Positions 24,970 to 34,204 are shown, numbered from the stretch's first letter. The stretch: DNA of 64,000 nt from Neobacillus sp. FSL H8-0543 (GCF_038592905.1 NZ_CP151943.1:2234501-2298500), one strand, 5' to 3'. Translations and numbers: made by a program. Notes: generated by a model not told the origin, from the letters alone.

Positions 24970-26472
24970 TTATAGGAGACCCGAAAACAGCCGAGCAAAG
25001 GATTCCTTCCATTTAACATCCAAACCTCTTTTGTAAAATGTAACCGGACGAATCCGAATGCATTCCTTAAGGTCTTCTTCAAAATGAGTAACAAGGTCGT
25101 CGATGCTGTCAGTGCCTGTTAAAAACAAATTCACCTCAAAGTTCAAATGAAAACTGCGCTGATCCATATTAGCCGTTCCAATTGATGCCATGTCACCGTC
25201 GACAATGATCACTTTTTTATGTAAAAAGCCTTTTTGATACGTGTAGAGCTCAATTCCCGCAAGCAGAAGTTCAGGAAAATAGGATTGAGTGGCATATTGA
25301 GTTAAAAAACCATCATTGCTCTCGGGCACCATTAACCTCACTTGAATTCCCTTTTCCGCTGCTATCCTCAGTGCTGTCATAATTGCCTGATTAGGAATAA
25401 AGTAAGGTGTCGCAATCCAGACCGACTCTGTTGCACACGAAATCATGGCATAATAATGATCACTCATGTCCCGGGTTTCTGGGCCAGTGGCCACCACGTG
25501 GACGAGACCTTCCCCCTCTGCTGGCACCTGCTTAAGATAGAAAGGATTTTCAAATAACTTTTCTCCACTGACATATTTCCAATCTAATAAAAAAATAGCA
25601 TGCAGTGTCTGGACCGCTTCCCCTTCCAGCAGAACATGCGTGTCACACCAAAAACCAAACTTGTTATCCTCACCAAGATATTCCACTCCCACATTCAGCC
25701 CACCGACAAATCCAATCTTTCCATCAATGACAATGATTTTTCGATGATTGCGGAAATTAAACTTTTGCGTAAACCATGCCGTTTTCAACGGCAGAAAAGG
25801 GTGAAGTTGAATCCCGGATTCCGCCATTTTCCTTCTATCCTGTTCAGAAAGGGAGAAACTTCCGAACGCATCATAGATCAACCTAACATCCACCCCTTCC
25901 TTTACTTTATCGGTCAGGATATCCATTAGCTCCTGCCCCAGCCGGTCAAAGCGAAATATATAATATTCTAAATGAATAAAGTCCTTTGCTTCCTTCAACC
26001 GCTGTTTCATTTCCAGAAAGGTTGCTTCGCCGTTTTTTAAAATTTCGGTTCTGGTATTTTGGTTTTGACCGGTTATTGTCACCCGTTCAAGATAGCCGGC
26101 AAAACAGCGCTGATGGTTATTGAGCAATGACAGCACTTTCAGTGGCCGCTCGCTTTTACGGAGTGCCTCGAACAGCTGACGTTCACTCGCACGCTTGCTT
26201 TTAAAAAGTGCTCCTGTAAAAAGTAATTGACCTGTATAAATATAGAAAATATAGCCTAATACCGGTACTAAAATTAACAGGCATGTCCATAAAAGTGTTC
26301 TCGGTACAGGACGATTCTGAAGCCATAACTCTGCCACCGTGAATAAAATTAAACCTACATATAAACAAATACATAGTGCCTTCAACCAAAACGGCCATCT
26401 TGTAAAAAAGACCATCCAGCCAAAAGTAAGCATCATCATGACAAAGAAAATTTCGATTCGTATTTTCATCAT
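24970..26472 (-). CDS. cls: Cardiolipin synthase
   Basis: 500 residues starting MMKIRIEIFFVMMMLTF. A longer frame to 26529 is open, but a SigB promoter lies inside it at 26502-26527; GGGAG six bases before 26472 marks the start. Two or three N-terminal membrane segments are followed by two phospholipase-D HKD motifs: HRKIIVIDGKIGFVGG and LHKKVIIVDGDMASIGTAN. It joins two phosphatidylglycerols into cardiolipin and glycerol at the membrane. Two-domain architecture and length are standard. A stress-induced Cls fits the surrounding SigB regulon. Confidence 0.93.
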   Translation of the reverse strand: MMKIRIEIFFVMMMLTFGWMVFFTRWPFWLKALCICLYVGLILFTVAELWLQNRPVPRTLLWTCLLILVPVLGYIFYIYTGQLLFTGALFKSKRASERQLFEALRKSERPLKVLSLLNNHQRCFAGYLERVTITGQNQNTRTEILKNGEATFLEMKQRLKEAKDFIHLEYYIFRFDRLGQELMDILTDKVKEGVDVRLIYDAFGSFSLSEQDRRKMAESGIQLHPFLPLKTAWFTQKFNFRNHRKIIVIDGKIGFVGGLNVGVEYLGEDNKFGFWCDTHVLLEGEAVQTLHAIFLLDWKYVSGEKLFENPFYLKQVPAEGEGLVHVVATGPETRDMSDHYYAMISCATESVWIATPYFIPNQAIMTALRIAAEKGIQVRLMVPESNDGFLTQYATQSYFPELLLAGIELYTYQKGFLHKKVIIVDGDMASIGTANMDQRSFHLNFEVNLFLTGTDSIDDLVTHFEEDLKECIRIRPVTFYKRGLDVKWKESFARLFSGLL

Positions 26473-26501
26473 CCAGTTCTCCCACATCCTTTTAAAAATA
26501 A

Positions 26502-26527
26502 ATACCCTTTCTACGATATAGTCAAAC
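26502..26527 (-). promoter_or_regulatory. SigB-type promoter of cls
   Basis: Minus-strand GTTTGA (26527-26522), 14-nt spacer, GGGTAT (26507-26502), 30 bp before the chosen ATG. It overlaps the end of the open frame and shows that the longest-frame start would be wrong. Confidence 0.8.
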
Positions 26528-26558
26528 ATAAAAAAGACGCCTGGCGCTGGCCAGACAT

Positions 26559-27422
26559 CTATTTTTTCCGATATATTTTTTCACTTGAATTAAATTCTTC
26601 GTATTTTATGCCCTTGGGTAGCCCTAGGATTGATTCTTTATTTCCCAATCCCATGAATCCGCAGTCCGCCAGGCTGTCATAAAACAGACGATGAACCTGC
26701 TGCTGAAGGGCGTTGTCAAAATAGATCATGACATTGCGGCATAAAATCACATGAAACTCATTAAAAGAGCTGTCCGTGACCAAATTATGCTGGGCAAAAG
26801 TGAGGTTCTCGTTCAAGATGGGTGAAAAATAAGCAAACTGATGGTCCGTGGTATAGTACTCGGAGAACGCCATTTTCCCACCCGCTTTTAAGTAATTTTT
26901 CGTATATTGCTGCATCTTTTTTAGCGGAAAGGCTCCCTTTTGCGCAGCCATCAGGGCCTTTTCATTCATATCGGTTGCGTAGATTTTCGTTTTTTCCATT
27001 ATCCCCTCCTCGTGCATCAGGATGGCCATGGAATAAACCTCCTCACCTGTCGCACAGCCGGCATGCCAAATCCGGATTTCAGGAAGCTCTCGAAGCAATG
27101 GCACCACTTCGTTCCGGAAAGCGACAAAGAAACTGGGATCTCGATACATTTCCGTCATTCGGATGGAAAAATCATTCAACAACAGTTCTAAAACACCTGG
27201 TTCGTGAAGCACTTTTTCCAATAAAGCGGTGATGGTCGGAAGTCTCTCCGCCTTCATCCGGTTTATAATCCTCCTGCCAATTGAACCACGGACATAGCTC
27301 CGGAAGTCATATCCATACATCTGATACATACCCTCAAGGAGCAATTTAATTTCTATTTCCTGAACCTCGTTTGGCTTGATTAGATTGATGTCTGTTACAA
27401 TCTCCTTGGATGTTTGATTCAA
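26559..27422 (-). CDS. rsbM: CheR-type methyltransferase RsbM, modifier of the RsbK sensor
   Basis: 287 residues starting MNQTSKEIVTDINLIKPNE. A CheR N-terminal helical domain (about 25-85) has RIINRMKAERL and is followed by a SAM-binding Rossmann domain with IWHAGCATGEEVYSMAI near residue 120 and HVILCRNVMIYFD near 225. In the B. cereus group, RsbM methylates RsbK and damps SigB activation. It overlaps the rsbK stop by 4 nt (translational coupling), which supports this over a chemotaxis role; no other chemotaxis gene is in the window. Confidence 0.88.
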   Translation of the reverse strand: MNQTSKEIVTDINLIKPNEVQEIEIKLLLEGMYQMYGYDFRSYVRGSIGRRIINRMKAERLPTITALLEKVLHEPGVLELLLNDFSIRMTEMYRDPSFFVAFRNEVVPLLRELPEIRIWHAGCATGEEVYSMAILMHEEGIMEKTKIYATDMNEKALMAAQKGAFPLKKMQQYTKNYLKAGGKMAFSEYYTTDHQFAYFSPILNENLTFAQHNLVTDSSFNEFHVILCRNVMIYFDNALQQQVHRLFYDSLADCGFMGLGNKESILGLPKGIKYEEFNSSEKIYRKK

Positions 27423-30199
27423 TCTTCATTCACCTGCTCGGTCAGCCACACCCGCATTAACGAGAATAACTGATTGATGTTTAATGGTTTCATAATATAA
27501 TCAGAAGCCCCTGCTTCCATACACTTATCCCGTTCACCTTTCATCGCCTTAGCAGTTAATGCGATAATCGGCAGTCTTTCCATCTCCAAATCCTCGCGAA
27601 TCACCTTCATCGCTTCATACCCACCCATTACAGGCATCATGATATCCATGAAAACCAGGTCAAAATCAGTTTGTTCCCTTAGGATTTCAATGGCCCGCTT
27701 ACCGTTCTCTGCCACATAAACCTCGACACCTTTTTGCTCAAGGGCAGTTACAAGCGCAAACACATTCCGTCGATCATCTTCTACTAATAGCACTTTCTTT
27801 CCTTTAAAAAACGGGTTATCTGAAGACCCTGCTTCAATTTCCCCGATCGACTCCGCTTCTTCAATGGCCGATTCCTGTTCCTCTTGTATCCCGCTGACAC
27901 TTACCGCTACTTCATCGAGTGCCAGTTGATCAAACGGAAGGTGATATTCAGCGATCTCGAGTCTTCTAGGGATATAGAGGGTAAATGTGCTTCCTATCTG
28001 CGGCTCACTTTGAACGGTAATCGCTCCGCCAAGTAAACGGGTAAATTCACGGCATATTGATAATCCTAAACCGGTTCCACCAAATTGCCGGTTAGTCGTA
28101 CCGTCAACCTGTTGAAAAGCCTCGAAAATAATTTGCTGTTTCTCATGAGCAATTCCAATTCCTGTATCGGTCACAGAGATTGCTAGTACGATTTCCATCT
28201 CATCCAGGCCAGGCAATAGTTCCTCGGCCTTTTCTCGTTCTGCACATTCTATTTTGACAGTTACAGAGCCCTGTTCCGTAAATTTAAAGGCATTGGATAA
28301 TAGATTCTTCCATATTTGCTGGAAACGTTGCCCGTCCGTCGTAATCACAGAAGGTACATTTGGAGCTGTCAGCACTTCAAAGCTTAGCTTCTTTTTCGCT
28401 GCAACAGGACCAAACATGCTCTTCATCATCTGCGGAATCTCGGTCACGTTCACTTCATCTGTTAAAATTTCAATCTTACCTGCTTCGATTTTTGATAAAT
28501 CGAGGATATCGTCAATCAGCCTCAACAAATCATTTCCGGCCGTGTAGACAACCCGAGAGGATTCCTTTACTTCTGACATGTCCATTTCCTCTTCATTTTC
28601 CATCAGCATTTGCGAGAGAATTAGAATACTGTTTAATGGCGTACGCAGCTCATGTGACATATTCGCTAGAAAATCAGATTTATACTGTGAGCTCGCCTGC
28701 AGTTTCCTTGAATAGTCTTCAAGTTCACCCTTTGCTTTATTCAGCTCAAACGCCCTTTGTTCGGCGTATTGCTTCTGTTCTTCTAAATATTCATTGGTAA
28801 TTCGCAGCTGTTCCTGCTGCATTTGCAATTCTTCCGATTGGGCTTGAAGTTCCTCTGATTGAGCCTGAAGTTCTTCGGTTAACACCTGTGATTCCCCGAG
28901 CAGTCTCTCTATTTCCATCCTTCCAGCGACATTGGTAATCGCTGACCCAAACTTATCCTGAAGCATATCCAATAATGTAATGTGCTGGGACCTAAACGAC
29001 TGAAACGATGCAAACTCAACAACTGCTTCTACCCTGCCGTCGACTAAAATGGGCGCAACTAAAAGATTCCGCGGAGAAGAATCACCTAGCCCTGATGTGA
29101 CTTTAAAATGTTCCTCTGGCAGCTGATCAATCAGGAAGATTCTTTTATCCAAAGCAGCCTGCCCGATTAACCCTTCCCCTAACTGGAAACTGACTCGCAC
29201 ATCTTCTTCCGAGGCAATGGCATAGCTAGCCTCTTTCACGTAACGAACTTCGCTGCCCTGATATCTACGTAAATAGATTACGCCACAGGCCGCATCAAGC
29301 AACGGGGCAAGCTTGGTGATAAAATCATGTGTCAATTCTGTCAGATCCGTTTTTCCTTGGTACATGGTCGAAATTTCTGCCATACTTTTCTGAACCCAGC
29401 TCTGTTTTTCAAGACTGCTGAGAAGTATGTTCATCGCTTCCGCAAGTTCACGGGTTTCATCGTGCGTGTTGACCTCAATTCTGGTGGCAAGGTCTACCTC
29501 TGGCTCACTTGAATTGGTAATCCCTTTAATCGTACGGATAACCTGTTTAATCGTTTTGACTATCGAATTGGACAAAAACACTGCGGTTGCAATTGTAACC
29601 ATCGTAACCACGAGGATGATGCCATACAACGTGATGGTTAAATTGGCATTGTCTTGATTCAGCTTCTCCACACGCTTATTTGTCAGTTTCGTTTGATATT
29701 CAAGGAAGGAAACAAAGTGCGCTCGAAGCTCATCTGTCTTCTTTTTTCCTTTGTTATTAATAAAATAATCGTCCAAAGCGGGCTGGTTATTTATCCTTTT
29801 TTGTTTCACCACATAGTCTGCTGAATTGGTGATGTAGTTCGTAATCAGTGGTTTCATTTCTTCTAAATTTCGCTGCTGCGTCCCGTTATTCGCCAGCAAG
29901 GAATGAAGTGTATTATAATTGTCGAGCCAGTTCCGGCTAGCTGTATTATAGGGTTCTAGGTACTCCTCATTGCCTGTTATCACGAATCCTCTCATACCCG
30001 TTTCTATATCTAGTACATTTTTTTGAATCTGATTTGCTAAATTGTGGACCTCCATGTCATGCTGCGAAATGAATGCGACCTCTTTCTGCAACGCCGACAT
30101 CCGATCCATGACAATCAGAAGGGAGACCACTAAGCAAATCAAAATGAAAAAATAGCCTGTAATAATTTTAGTATGAATGTTAAAGTGTAATCCCTTCAT
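27419..30199 (-). CDS. rsbK: Hybrid sensor histidine kinase RsbK, SigB activation
   Basis: 926 residues. Order of parts: TM1 (about 11-30), extracellular CHASE3-like helices (about 38-185, GMRGFVITGNEEYL), TM2 (191-210), HAMP (212-265), GAF (about 285-435). A coiled coil follows with EELQAQSEELQAQSEELQ (about 440-505), then HisKA with phospho-acceptor H516 in NMSHELRTPLNS, HATPase_c, and a receiver with D852 in VFMDIMMP. In B. cereus RsbK senses stress and passes phosphate to RsbY. The gene order rsbM-rsbK-dps-rsbY-sigB here matches that system. Confidence 0.9.
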   Translation of the reverse strand: MKGLHFNIHTKIITGYFFILICLVVSLLIVMDRMSALQKEVAFISQHDMEVHNLANQIQKNVLDIETGMRGFVITGNEEYLEPYNTASRNWLDNYNTLHSLLANNGTQQRNLEEMKPLITNYITNSADYVVKQKRINNQPALDDYFINNKGKKKTDELRAHFVSFLEYQTKLTNKRVEKLNQDNANLTITLYGIILVVTMVTIATAVFLSNSIVKTIKQVIRTIKGITNSSEPEVDLATRIEVNTHDETRELAEAMNILLSSLEKQSWVQKSMAEISTMYQGKTDLTELTHDFITKLAPLLDAACGVIYLRRYQGSEVRYVKEASYAIASEEDVRVSFQLGEGLIGQAALDKRIFLIDQLPEEHFKVTSGLGDSSPRNLLVAPILVDGRVEAVVEFASFQSFRSQHITLLDMLQDKFGSAITNVAGRMEIERLLGESQVLTEELQAQSEELQAQSEELQMQQEQLRITNEYLEEQKQYAEQRAFELNKAKGELEDYSRKLQASSQYKSDFLANMSHELRTPLNSILILSQMLMENEEEMDMSEVKESSRVVYTAGNDLLRLIDDILDLSKIEAGKIEILTDEVNVTEIPQMMKSMFGPVAAKKKLSFEVLTAPNVPSVITTDGQRFQQIWKNLLSNAFKFTEQGSVTVKIECAEREKAEELLPGLDEMEIVLAISVTDTGIGIAHEKQQIIFEAFQQVDGTTNRQFGGTGLGLSICREFTRLLGGAITVQSEPQIGSTFTLYIPRRLEIAEYHLPFDQLALDEVAVSVSGIQEEQESAIEEAESIGEIEAGSSDNPFFKGKKVLLVEDDRRNVFALVTALEQKGVEVYVAENGKRAIEILREQTDFDLVFMDIMMPVMGGYEAMKVIREDLEMERLPIIALTAKAMKGERDKCMEAGASDYIMKPLNINQLFSLMRVWLTEQVNED

Positions 30200-30293
30200 T
30201 GTACCCTCCCCTTTTTATAAAATGGCTGACTCTATCATATCGTTTCAGTCAATCTCACCCAATGGGAAATTGGTCCCAATCTTATTCTTAATA

Positions 30294-30319
30294 GTTTCAA
30301 ATCCAAGCCAATCGGGTAT
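30294..30319 (+). promoter_or_regulatory. SigB-type promoter of dps
   Basis: GTTTCA, 14-nt spacer, GGGTAT, 35 bp before the ATG at 30355. Confidence 0.82.
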
Positions 30320-30354
30320 AGACGAATGACACCACAATATAGGAGGTTAAAAAT

Positions 30355-30828
30355 ATGGCAACAACTACTACTACTAAATCGAAAGCAAAAAACAAATCCT
30401 TATCCGAAGCTCTTAACAAGCAGGTGGCGAACTTTAGTGTTCTTCATATGAAACTGCATCACTACCACTGGTATGTAAAGGGGGAGAATTTCTTCACCCT
30501 GCACCTTAAGTTTGAGGAGCTTTACAAAGAAGCTGCATTACATCTTGATACCATCGCTGAACGAATGCTCACGCAAAGGGGAATGCCGGTAGCAACACTC
30601 ACAGAGTCGCTAAATCTTTCTACCGTAAAAGAAGCAACAGGTGATGAAGATGCACAGCAAATGGTCCAAACACTGGCTGATGATTTTGAGATGATTTGTG
30701 GCGAACTGACAGAGGGTATAACCCTTGCGGAGGAGAATGATGATGAGCCGACTGCTGATATGCTCGTTCATATTGGTACCTCATTAGAAAAGCACAGATG
30801 GATGTTTGAAGCGTATCTTGGTGGGTAA
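30355..30828 (+). CDS. dps: Dps family DNA-binding ferritin-like protein
   Basis: 157 residues with AGGAGG nine bases upstream. Ferroxidase-type motifs HMKLHHYHWYVKGENFFTLH and the following EELYKEAALHLDTIAERML place it in the Dps/MrgA family. The lysine-rich threonine tail at the N-terminus (TTTTKSKAKNKS) could help DNA contact. It stores iron and shields DNA against peroxide. In B. cereus a ferritin-like gene also sits in the sigB cluster. A SigB-type promoter precedes it and a strong terminator follows. Confidence 0.93.
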   Translation: MATTTTTKSKAKNKSLSEALNKQVANFSVLHMKLHHYHWYVKGENFFTLHLKFEELYKEAALHLDTIAERMLTQRGMPVATLTESLNLSTVKEATGDEDAQQMVQTLADDFEMICGELTEGITLAEENDDEPTADMLVHIGTSLEKHRWMFEAYLGG

Positions 30829-30841
30829 AAAACATAATTGG

Positions 30842-30873
30842 GGGTGTCAGCGAAAGTATGCTGACACCCTTTT
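30842..30873. terminator. Terminator shared by dps and rsbY (convergent)
   Basis: GGGTGTCAGC-gaaagtat-GCTGACACCC followed by TTTT on the plus strand and an A-rich flank at 30827-30835 that reads as T on the minus strand. Confidence 0.85.
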
Positions 30874-30874
30874 A

Positions 30875-32026
30875 TCATGAAGCATGTGTTGAAATCAAGA
30901 CGAGACACATATCATCTTTTGGAGGATTTACGAGCTCCCAGCCAGGCTGCAACTGATGGAGTAGGACCGCAGGATCTGTCATGTCCTTGGACTGTAAGGT
31001 ACGGACCAGTTTATCGGTGGCATCCTCATATTTCTCCTCCAGCCATTCTGATAACCCATCCGTAAACAACATAATGCGGGCATTTTCCCGATAAGGAATT
31101 ACCCCTTTGGTGACTTCAATCTCTTCAAAGAATCCAAGTGCGCATGTACCTTCTGTTAGAAGCTTCACTTCCTGATCAACAATGGCAATCCCTGCAGGAT
31201 GACCAGCATTGACATATTCAATCGTTTGCTTGTCCGTGTCGAGGACAAAGTAAATCGCCGTGAAATAGTAGTTTAATAAACTATCTGGCGTATACAGCTG
31301 AAGCATTCGCCTGTTTAGTTCCTTCATGACCATTTCCGGATCAACGATTCCCGTAATGGTATCCTTTAACGCAGAATATATGTACATCCCTACGAGGGAA
31401 GAGGAAATACCGTGCCCCATCATATCGAGCAGGATCACCCCATATTGGCTGGGACTAATCTGATACCAGGCATAGAAATCGCCGGCAAGCTCGAATGTTG
31501 GCCTATACACAGCTGAAATTTTGATATCCTTTTCCTGAAGCGGACCACTGAGCATGCTTCTCTGCACCTGCCTGGCCAGGTCGAGTTCATATTGAATTCG
31601 CCTGTCCCGTTCCTTCCGCAAGTCCTTTTCAAGCTTTAACCTTAGAACCGAACGAATCCGGGCAAGAAGCTCCACTTTATTAATCGGTTTCATCACATAA
31701 TCAAGGGCTCCTGCATCCATCGCCTCTGCCATTTTGTTGGAATCTCCCATCGCCGTGACAAAAATAATCGGCAGGTCGGAAAACCGTTCATTTGCCAAAA
31801 CGTGCCGGCAGGCTTCAATCCCATCAATATCGGGCATCATTAGATCCATTAAGATTAAGTGGACCGGTACTTCGCCAGGATTAGGTTCATCAAGTTGCAA
31901 AAACTGATATAACTCCGCTGCAGAAGACAGCTTAACCAGATGTCGATAGCCTGCTTTCCTTAGGATTTTCTCTACAATCATTAGGTTTGTTTTATTATCA
32001 TCTACTATGGCAATATTCATTGGCAT
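30875..32026 (-). CDS. rsbY: RsbY, receiver-PP2C phosphatase activating SigB
   Basis: 383 residues starting MPMNIAIVDDNKTNLMIVEK; AAAGGAGG lies eight bases before the ATG at 32026, and the longer frame is dropped. The receiver domain (about 1-120) has DD and ILMDLMMPDIDG. A short coiled linker leads to the SpoIIE-type PP2C domain (about 175-380) with FELAGDFYAW, LLDMMGHGISSSL and LFTDGLSEW. It dephosphorylates RsbV-P, which then frees SigB from RsbW. Phosphorylation by RsbK is expected. A hairpin separates it from sigB. Confidence 0.92.
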   Translation of the reverse strand: MPMNIAIVDDNKTNLMIVEKILRKAGYRHLVKLSSAAELYQFLQLDEPNPGEVPVHLILMDLMMPDIDGIEACRHVLANERFSDLPIIFVTAMGDSNKMAEAMDAGALDYVMKPINKVELLARIRSVLRLKLEKDLRKERDRRIQYELDLARQVQRSMLSGPLQEKDIKISAVYRPTFELAGDFYAWYQISPSQYGVILLDMMGHGISSSLVGMYIYSALKDTITGIVDPEMVMKELNRRMLQLYTPDSLLNYYFTAIYFVLDTDKQTIEYVNAGHPAGIAIVDQEVKLLTEGTCALGFFEEIEVTKGVIPYRENARIMLFTDGLSEWLEEKYEDATDKLVRTLQSKDMTDPAVLLHQLQPGWELVNPPKDDMCLVLISTHAS

Positions 32027-32054
32027 TGGCTTCGCCTCCTTTGCAAAAAGATGA

Positions 32055-32089
32055 GCCTGACCCATGTATTTCCTTTTCTCGAGTCAGGC
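32055..32089 (-). terminator. Weak terminator or attenuator between sigB and rsbY
   Basis: GCCTGAC and GTCAGGC (arms 32083-32089 and 32055-32061) form a 7-bp stem with a 21-nt loop, followed on the minus strand by TCATCTTTTT. Likely partial termination after sigB. Confidence 0.5.
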
Positions 32090-32095
32090 ATTGCT

Positions 32096-32887
32096 TTAGG
32101 TTGAACTGTCTTGATAGATACTACGGTTAAGTACCTTGCGCATTTTTTCTATCGCCTTTTTTTGCATCCGTGATACATGCATTTGCGAAATTCCCAATAA
32201 CTCTCCCACTTCGCTTTGACTTTTGTTTTCGATAAACGTCGACTGAATAATTTGCTTCTCCCTTTCGTTCAACACATGGAGGGCGCTCTCAAGCAGCAGC
32301 CGCCGGTCAACTTTTTCATAGCCACTATCTTCCAATCCGATTACATCTAGGGCTGTAATGGCACTGCCGTCAGAACCGGTTTCAATCGACTTGTCCACAG
32401 AGGCTGTTTGATAACCTTTTCCTAATTCCATTGTTTCCAGTACTTCCTCTTCAAAGATTCCTAAATACTCGGCGATCTCGTGGATCTTTGGTGAGCGTTG
32501 ATTTCTGTTGGTCAGCTCGTCCACCGCTTTATTCACTTTCGGCCACATATCTTTTACCCGTCTCGGCACATGAACATCCCACGTTTTATCCCTTAAAAAA
32601 CGCTTAATTTCACCAATCACCATCGGGATTAAATAGCCTTCAAATGGAGTCCCAGTACTGGGATCGTATCGTCTGATTGTCGATAATAATCCAATCATCC
32701 CTACCTGCATGATATCTTCATGCAAATTTCTACCTTTTGAATATTTTCTCGCAATACTCCCAATAAGATTGGTGTAATGCTCGACTAAGATGGTTTGGGC
32801 TTCTTCGCTCTCATTCTCCTGGAACTCTCGGATTAATCTATATATTTCTTCCTTAGTTCGTTTCACGGTCTGAGGTGGAATTGTCAT
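32096..32887 (-). CDS. sigB: RNA polymerase sigma factor SigB
   Basis: 263 residues starting MTIPPQTVKRTKEEIYRL; the ATG at 32887 is preferred over GTG at 32896. Sigma-70 family group 3: region 2 with RKYSKGRNLHEDIMQVGMIGL, then DVHVPRRVKD and region 4 with NKSQSEVGELLGISQMHVSRMQ. It directs general stress genes. Its start overlaps the end of rsbW by 35 bp, as usual for rsbV-rsbW-sigB. Many matching promoters lie within 10 kb on either side. Confidence 0.97.
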   Translation of the reverse strand: MTIPPQTVKRTKEEIYRLIREFQENESEEAQTILVEHYTNLIGSIARKYSKGRNLHEDIMQVGMIGLLSTIRRYDPSTGTPFEGYLIPMVIGEIKRFLRDKTWDVHVPRRVKDMWPKVNKAVDELTNRNQRSPKIHEIAEYLGIFEEEVLETMELGKGYQTASVDKSIETGSDGSAITALDVIGLEDSGYEKVDRRLLLESALHVLNEREKQIIQSTFIENKSQSEVGELLGISQMHVSRMQKKAIEKMRKVLNRSIYQDSST

Positions 32888-33335
32888 GACTTTCACGCTC
32901 CCCGCCTAGATACTTCACCATGAAGACCGTTACTCCGGAACGATTCGACACACGGACTTCATCCATGAGCGTTTCGATTAGATATAGACCTAACCCTCCC
33001 TCTGTCAGTTGATCGACTGTACTTGATTCTGTATAAGGGCCAAGTTCATTTTTAGTCTGTAAAAAATTAAAACTCTTGCCGCTATCAGCTACCATCGTTT
33101 CTATCTTGTCCTCGTAAATGCCGAAGCCGACAATTACTTCCCCGCCTTCTCCGTCGGGATAGGCATGCTGTACAGCGTTTGTGCACGCTTCACTGACAGC
33201 AATTTTAATATCCTCGATTTCCTCATATGTATAACCCATTCTGCTGGCAATTCCTGAAATCGTTAACCTGATTACACCAACATATTCCGGTTTCGCTGGA
33301 ATCTTCATTTCAACATAATCCATCACGTGTTTCAT
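32853..33335 (-). CDS. rsbW: Anti-sigma-B factor and serine kinase RsbW
   Basis: 160 residues starting MKHVMDYVEMKIPAKPEYVG, closely like B. subtilis RsbW. The GHKL kinase fold shows the N-box IAVSEACTNAVQHAYPDG and the ATP-lid region LTEGGLGLYLIETLMDEV. It binds and blocks SigB, and phosphorylates RsbV to inactivate it. It overlaps rsbV by 4 nt and sigB by 35 nt, so stoichiometry is probably set by translational coupling. Confidence 0.97.
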   Translation of the reverse strand: MKHVMDYVEMKIPAKPEYVGVIRLTISGIASRMGYTYEEIEDIKIAVSEACTNAVQHAYPDGEGGEVIVGFGIYEDKIETMVADSGKSFNFLQTKNELGPYTESSTVDQLTEGGLGLYLIETLMDEVRVSNRSGVTVFMVKYLGGERESHDNSTSDRETN

Positions 33336-33655
33336 TGTCCCCCATCCTTTGTAATATTCATAATTTTACTCAATCCTGTCAGTTCAAAAAGTCGCATTAA
33401 TCGATCCGATAACTCTACTAGCCTCAGTTCTCCCTCATTTTTGTTCAGCTGCTTGAACAATCCTACAAACACTCCAAGTCCGGTACTGTCCATGTAGGAA
33501 ACTTCTTTCAAGTTAATCGTAATCACTTTATTATTGCCCTCCGCGAGAGGTAATAGCTCCTCACGTAGCTTTGGTGCTGTGTATGCATCGATTTCTCCTA
33601 CAACCGTCACATATATATCCTTATCATTCTGTTGTTTTTCGATGTTTACTTTCAT
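33332..33655 (-). CDS. rsbV: Anti-anti-sigma-B factor RsbV
   Basis: 107 residues of the STAS fold with the phosphorylatable serine in SYMDSTGLGVFVGLFKQ near residue 57. Unphosphorylated RsbV binds RsbW and releases SigB; RsbY would dephosphorylate it. First gene of the sigB operon, 34 bp after a consensus SigB promoter, giving positive autoregulation. Confidence 0.96.
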   Translation of the reverse strand: MKVNIEKQQNDKDIYVTVVGEIDAYTAPKLREELLPLAEGNNKVITINLKEVSYMDSTGLGVFVGLFKQLNKNEGELRLVELSDRLMRLFELTGLSKIMNITKDGGQ

Positions 33656-33688
33656 TCCATCATCACCTCTGAAATATTTATTGTTTAC

Positions 33689-33713
33689 ATACCCTTTATA
33701 GTAAAAACTAAAC
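33689..33713 (-). promoter_or_regulatory. SigB promoter of rsbV-rsbW-sigB
   Basis: Minus-strand GTTTAG (33713-33708), 13-nt spacer, GGGTAT (33694-33689), 34 bp before rsbV. Autoregulation of this operon is established in Bacilli. Confidence 0.9.
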
Positions 33714-33813
33714 CTATTTTTTAAAAAATATTTTTCTTGGATTATACCAAAATAAGGAAGAGTTACAAATAGTCATAAATAACTAGCTAAATAGTAGGCT
33801 TTTTCTAATAATT

Positions 33814-33838
33814 GTTTCGTTTTGTTCGATTAGGGTAT
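33814..33838 (+). promoter_or_regulatory. SigB-type promoter of the 51-residue protein
   Basis: GTTTCG, 13-nt spacer, GGGTAT, 31 bp before the ATG at 33870. Divergent from the sigB operon promoter. Confidence 0.82.
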
Positions 33839-33869
33839 ATAAAAGTATCTTATTAAGGAGTGAGATGCA

Positions 33870-34025
33870 ATGGATGATAAGCTGAAAAATAAGTTCCCCG
33901 TTTCGAACAATGGCTCAATGGCCCAGAACTTTGATGAAATGAAGAAGCTCGGCAAGGAAATGGAGGAGGCAAAAACCAATAAAGAGTTAAAAGAAGAAAA
34001 GAAGATCCCGGATCCTAAGCAGTAA
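33870..34025 (+). CDS. 51-residue hydrophilic protein, probable SigB-dependent small stress protein
   Basis: Starts MDDKLKNKFPVSNNGSMAQN with AAGGAG nine bases upstream, and ends KKIPDPKQ. It is highly charged, with a long Glu/Lys helix (DEMKKLGKEMEEAKTNKELK) and no cysteine or membrane segment. It lies between a consensus SigB-type promoter and a strong terminator, which together argue that it is a real monocistronic gene. No family recognised; it may be a small stress or spore protein. Confidence 0.72.
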   Translation: MDDKLKNKFPVSNNGSMAQNFDEMKKLGKEMEEAKTNKELKEEKKIPDPKQ

Positions 34026-34031
34026 CAGCAG

Positions 34032-34060
34032 CTGCCTCGAAAATTTCGAGGCAGTTTTTT
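34032..34060 (+). terminator. Terminator of the 51-residue gene
   Basis: CTGCCTCGAAA and TTTCGAGGCAG form a stem followed by TTTTTTT, 7 bp after the stop. Confidence 0.9.
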
Positions 34061-34161
34061 TATTTTTTGAAAGAGGCTTGCACCCCAAGACAATAGGAAG
34101 GACTAATCTTACTCGCTCCCCAAGAGTGTTGTTCTTCATCGAAAAAATTTTTAAATTTCGG

Positions 34162-34204
34162 ATAAAAATTAAGGCGTGAATTCTTGTGTGAATTCACGCC
34201 TTAA
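34162..34204 (-). terminator. Terminator of the 127-residue gene
   Basis: TTAAGGCGTGAATTC and GAATTCACGCCTTAA form a perfect 15-bp stem with a 6-nt loop, followed on the minus strand by TTTTTATC, about 50 bp after the stop. Confidence 0.85.
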
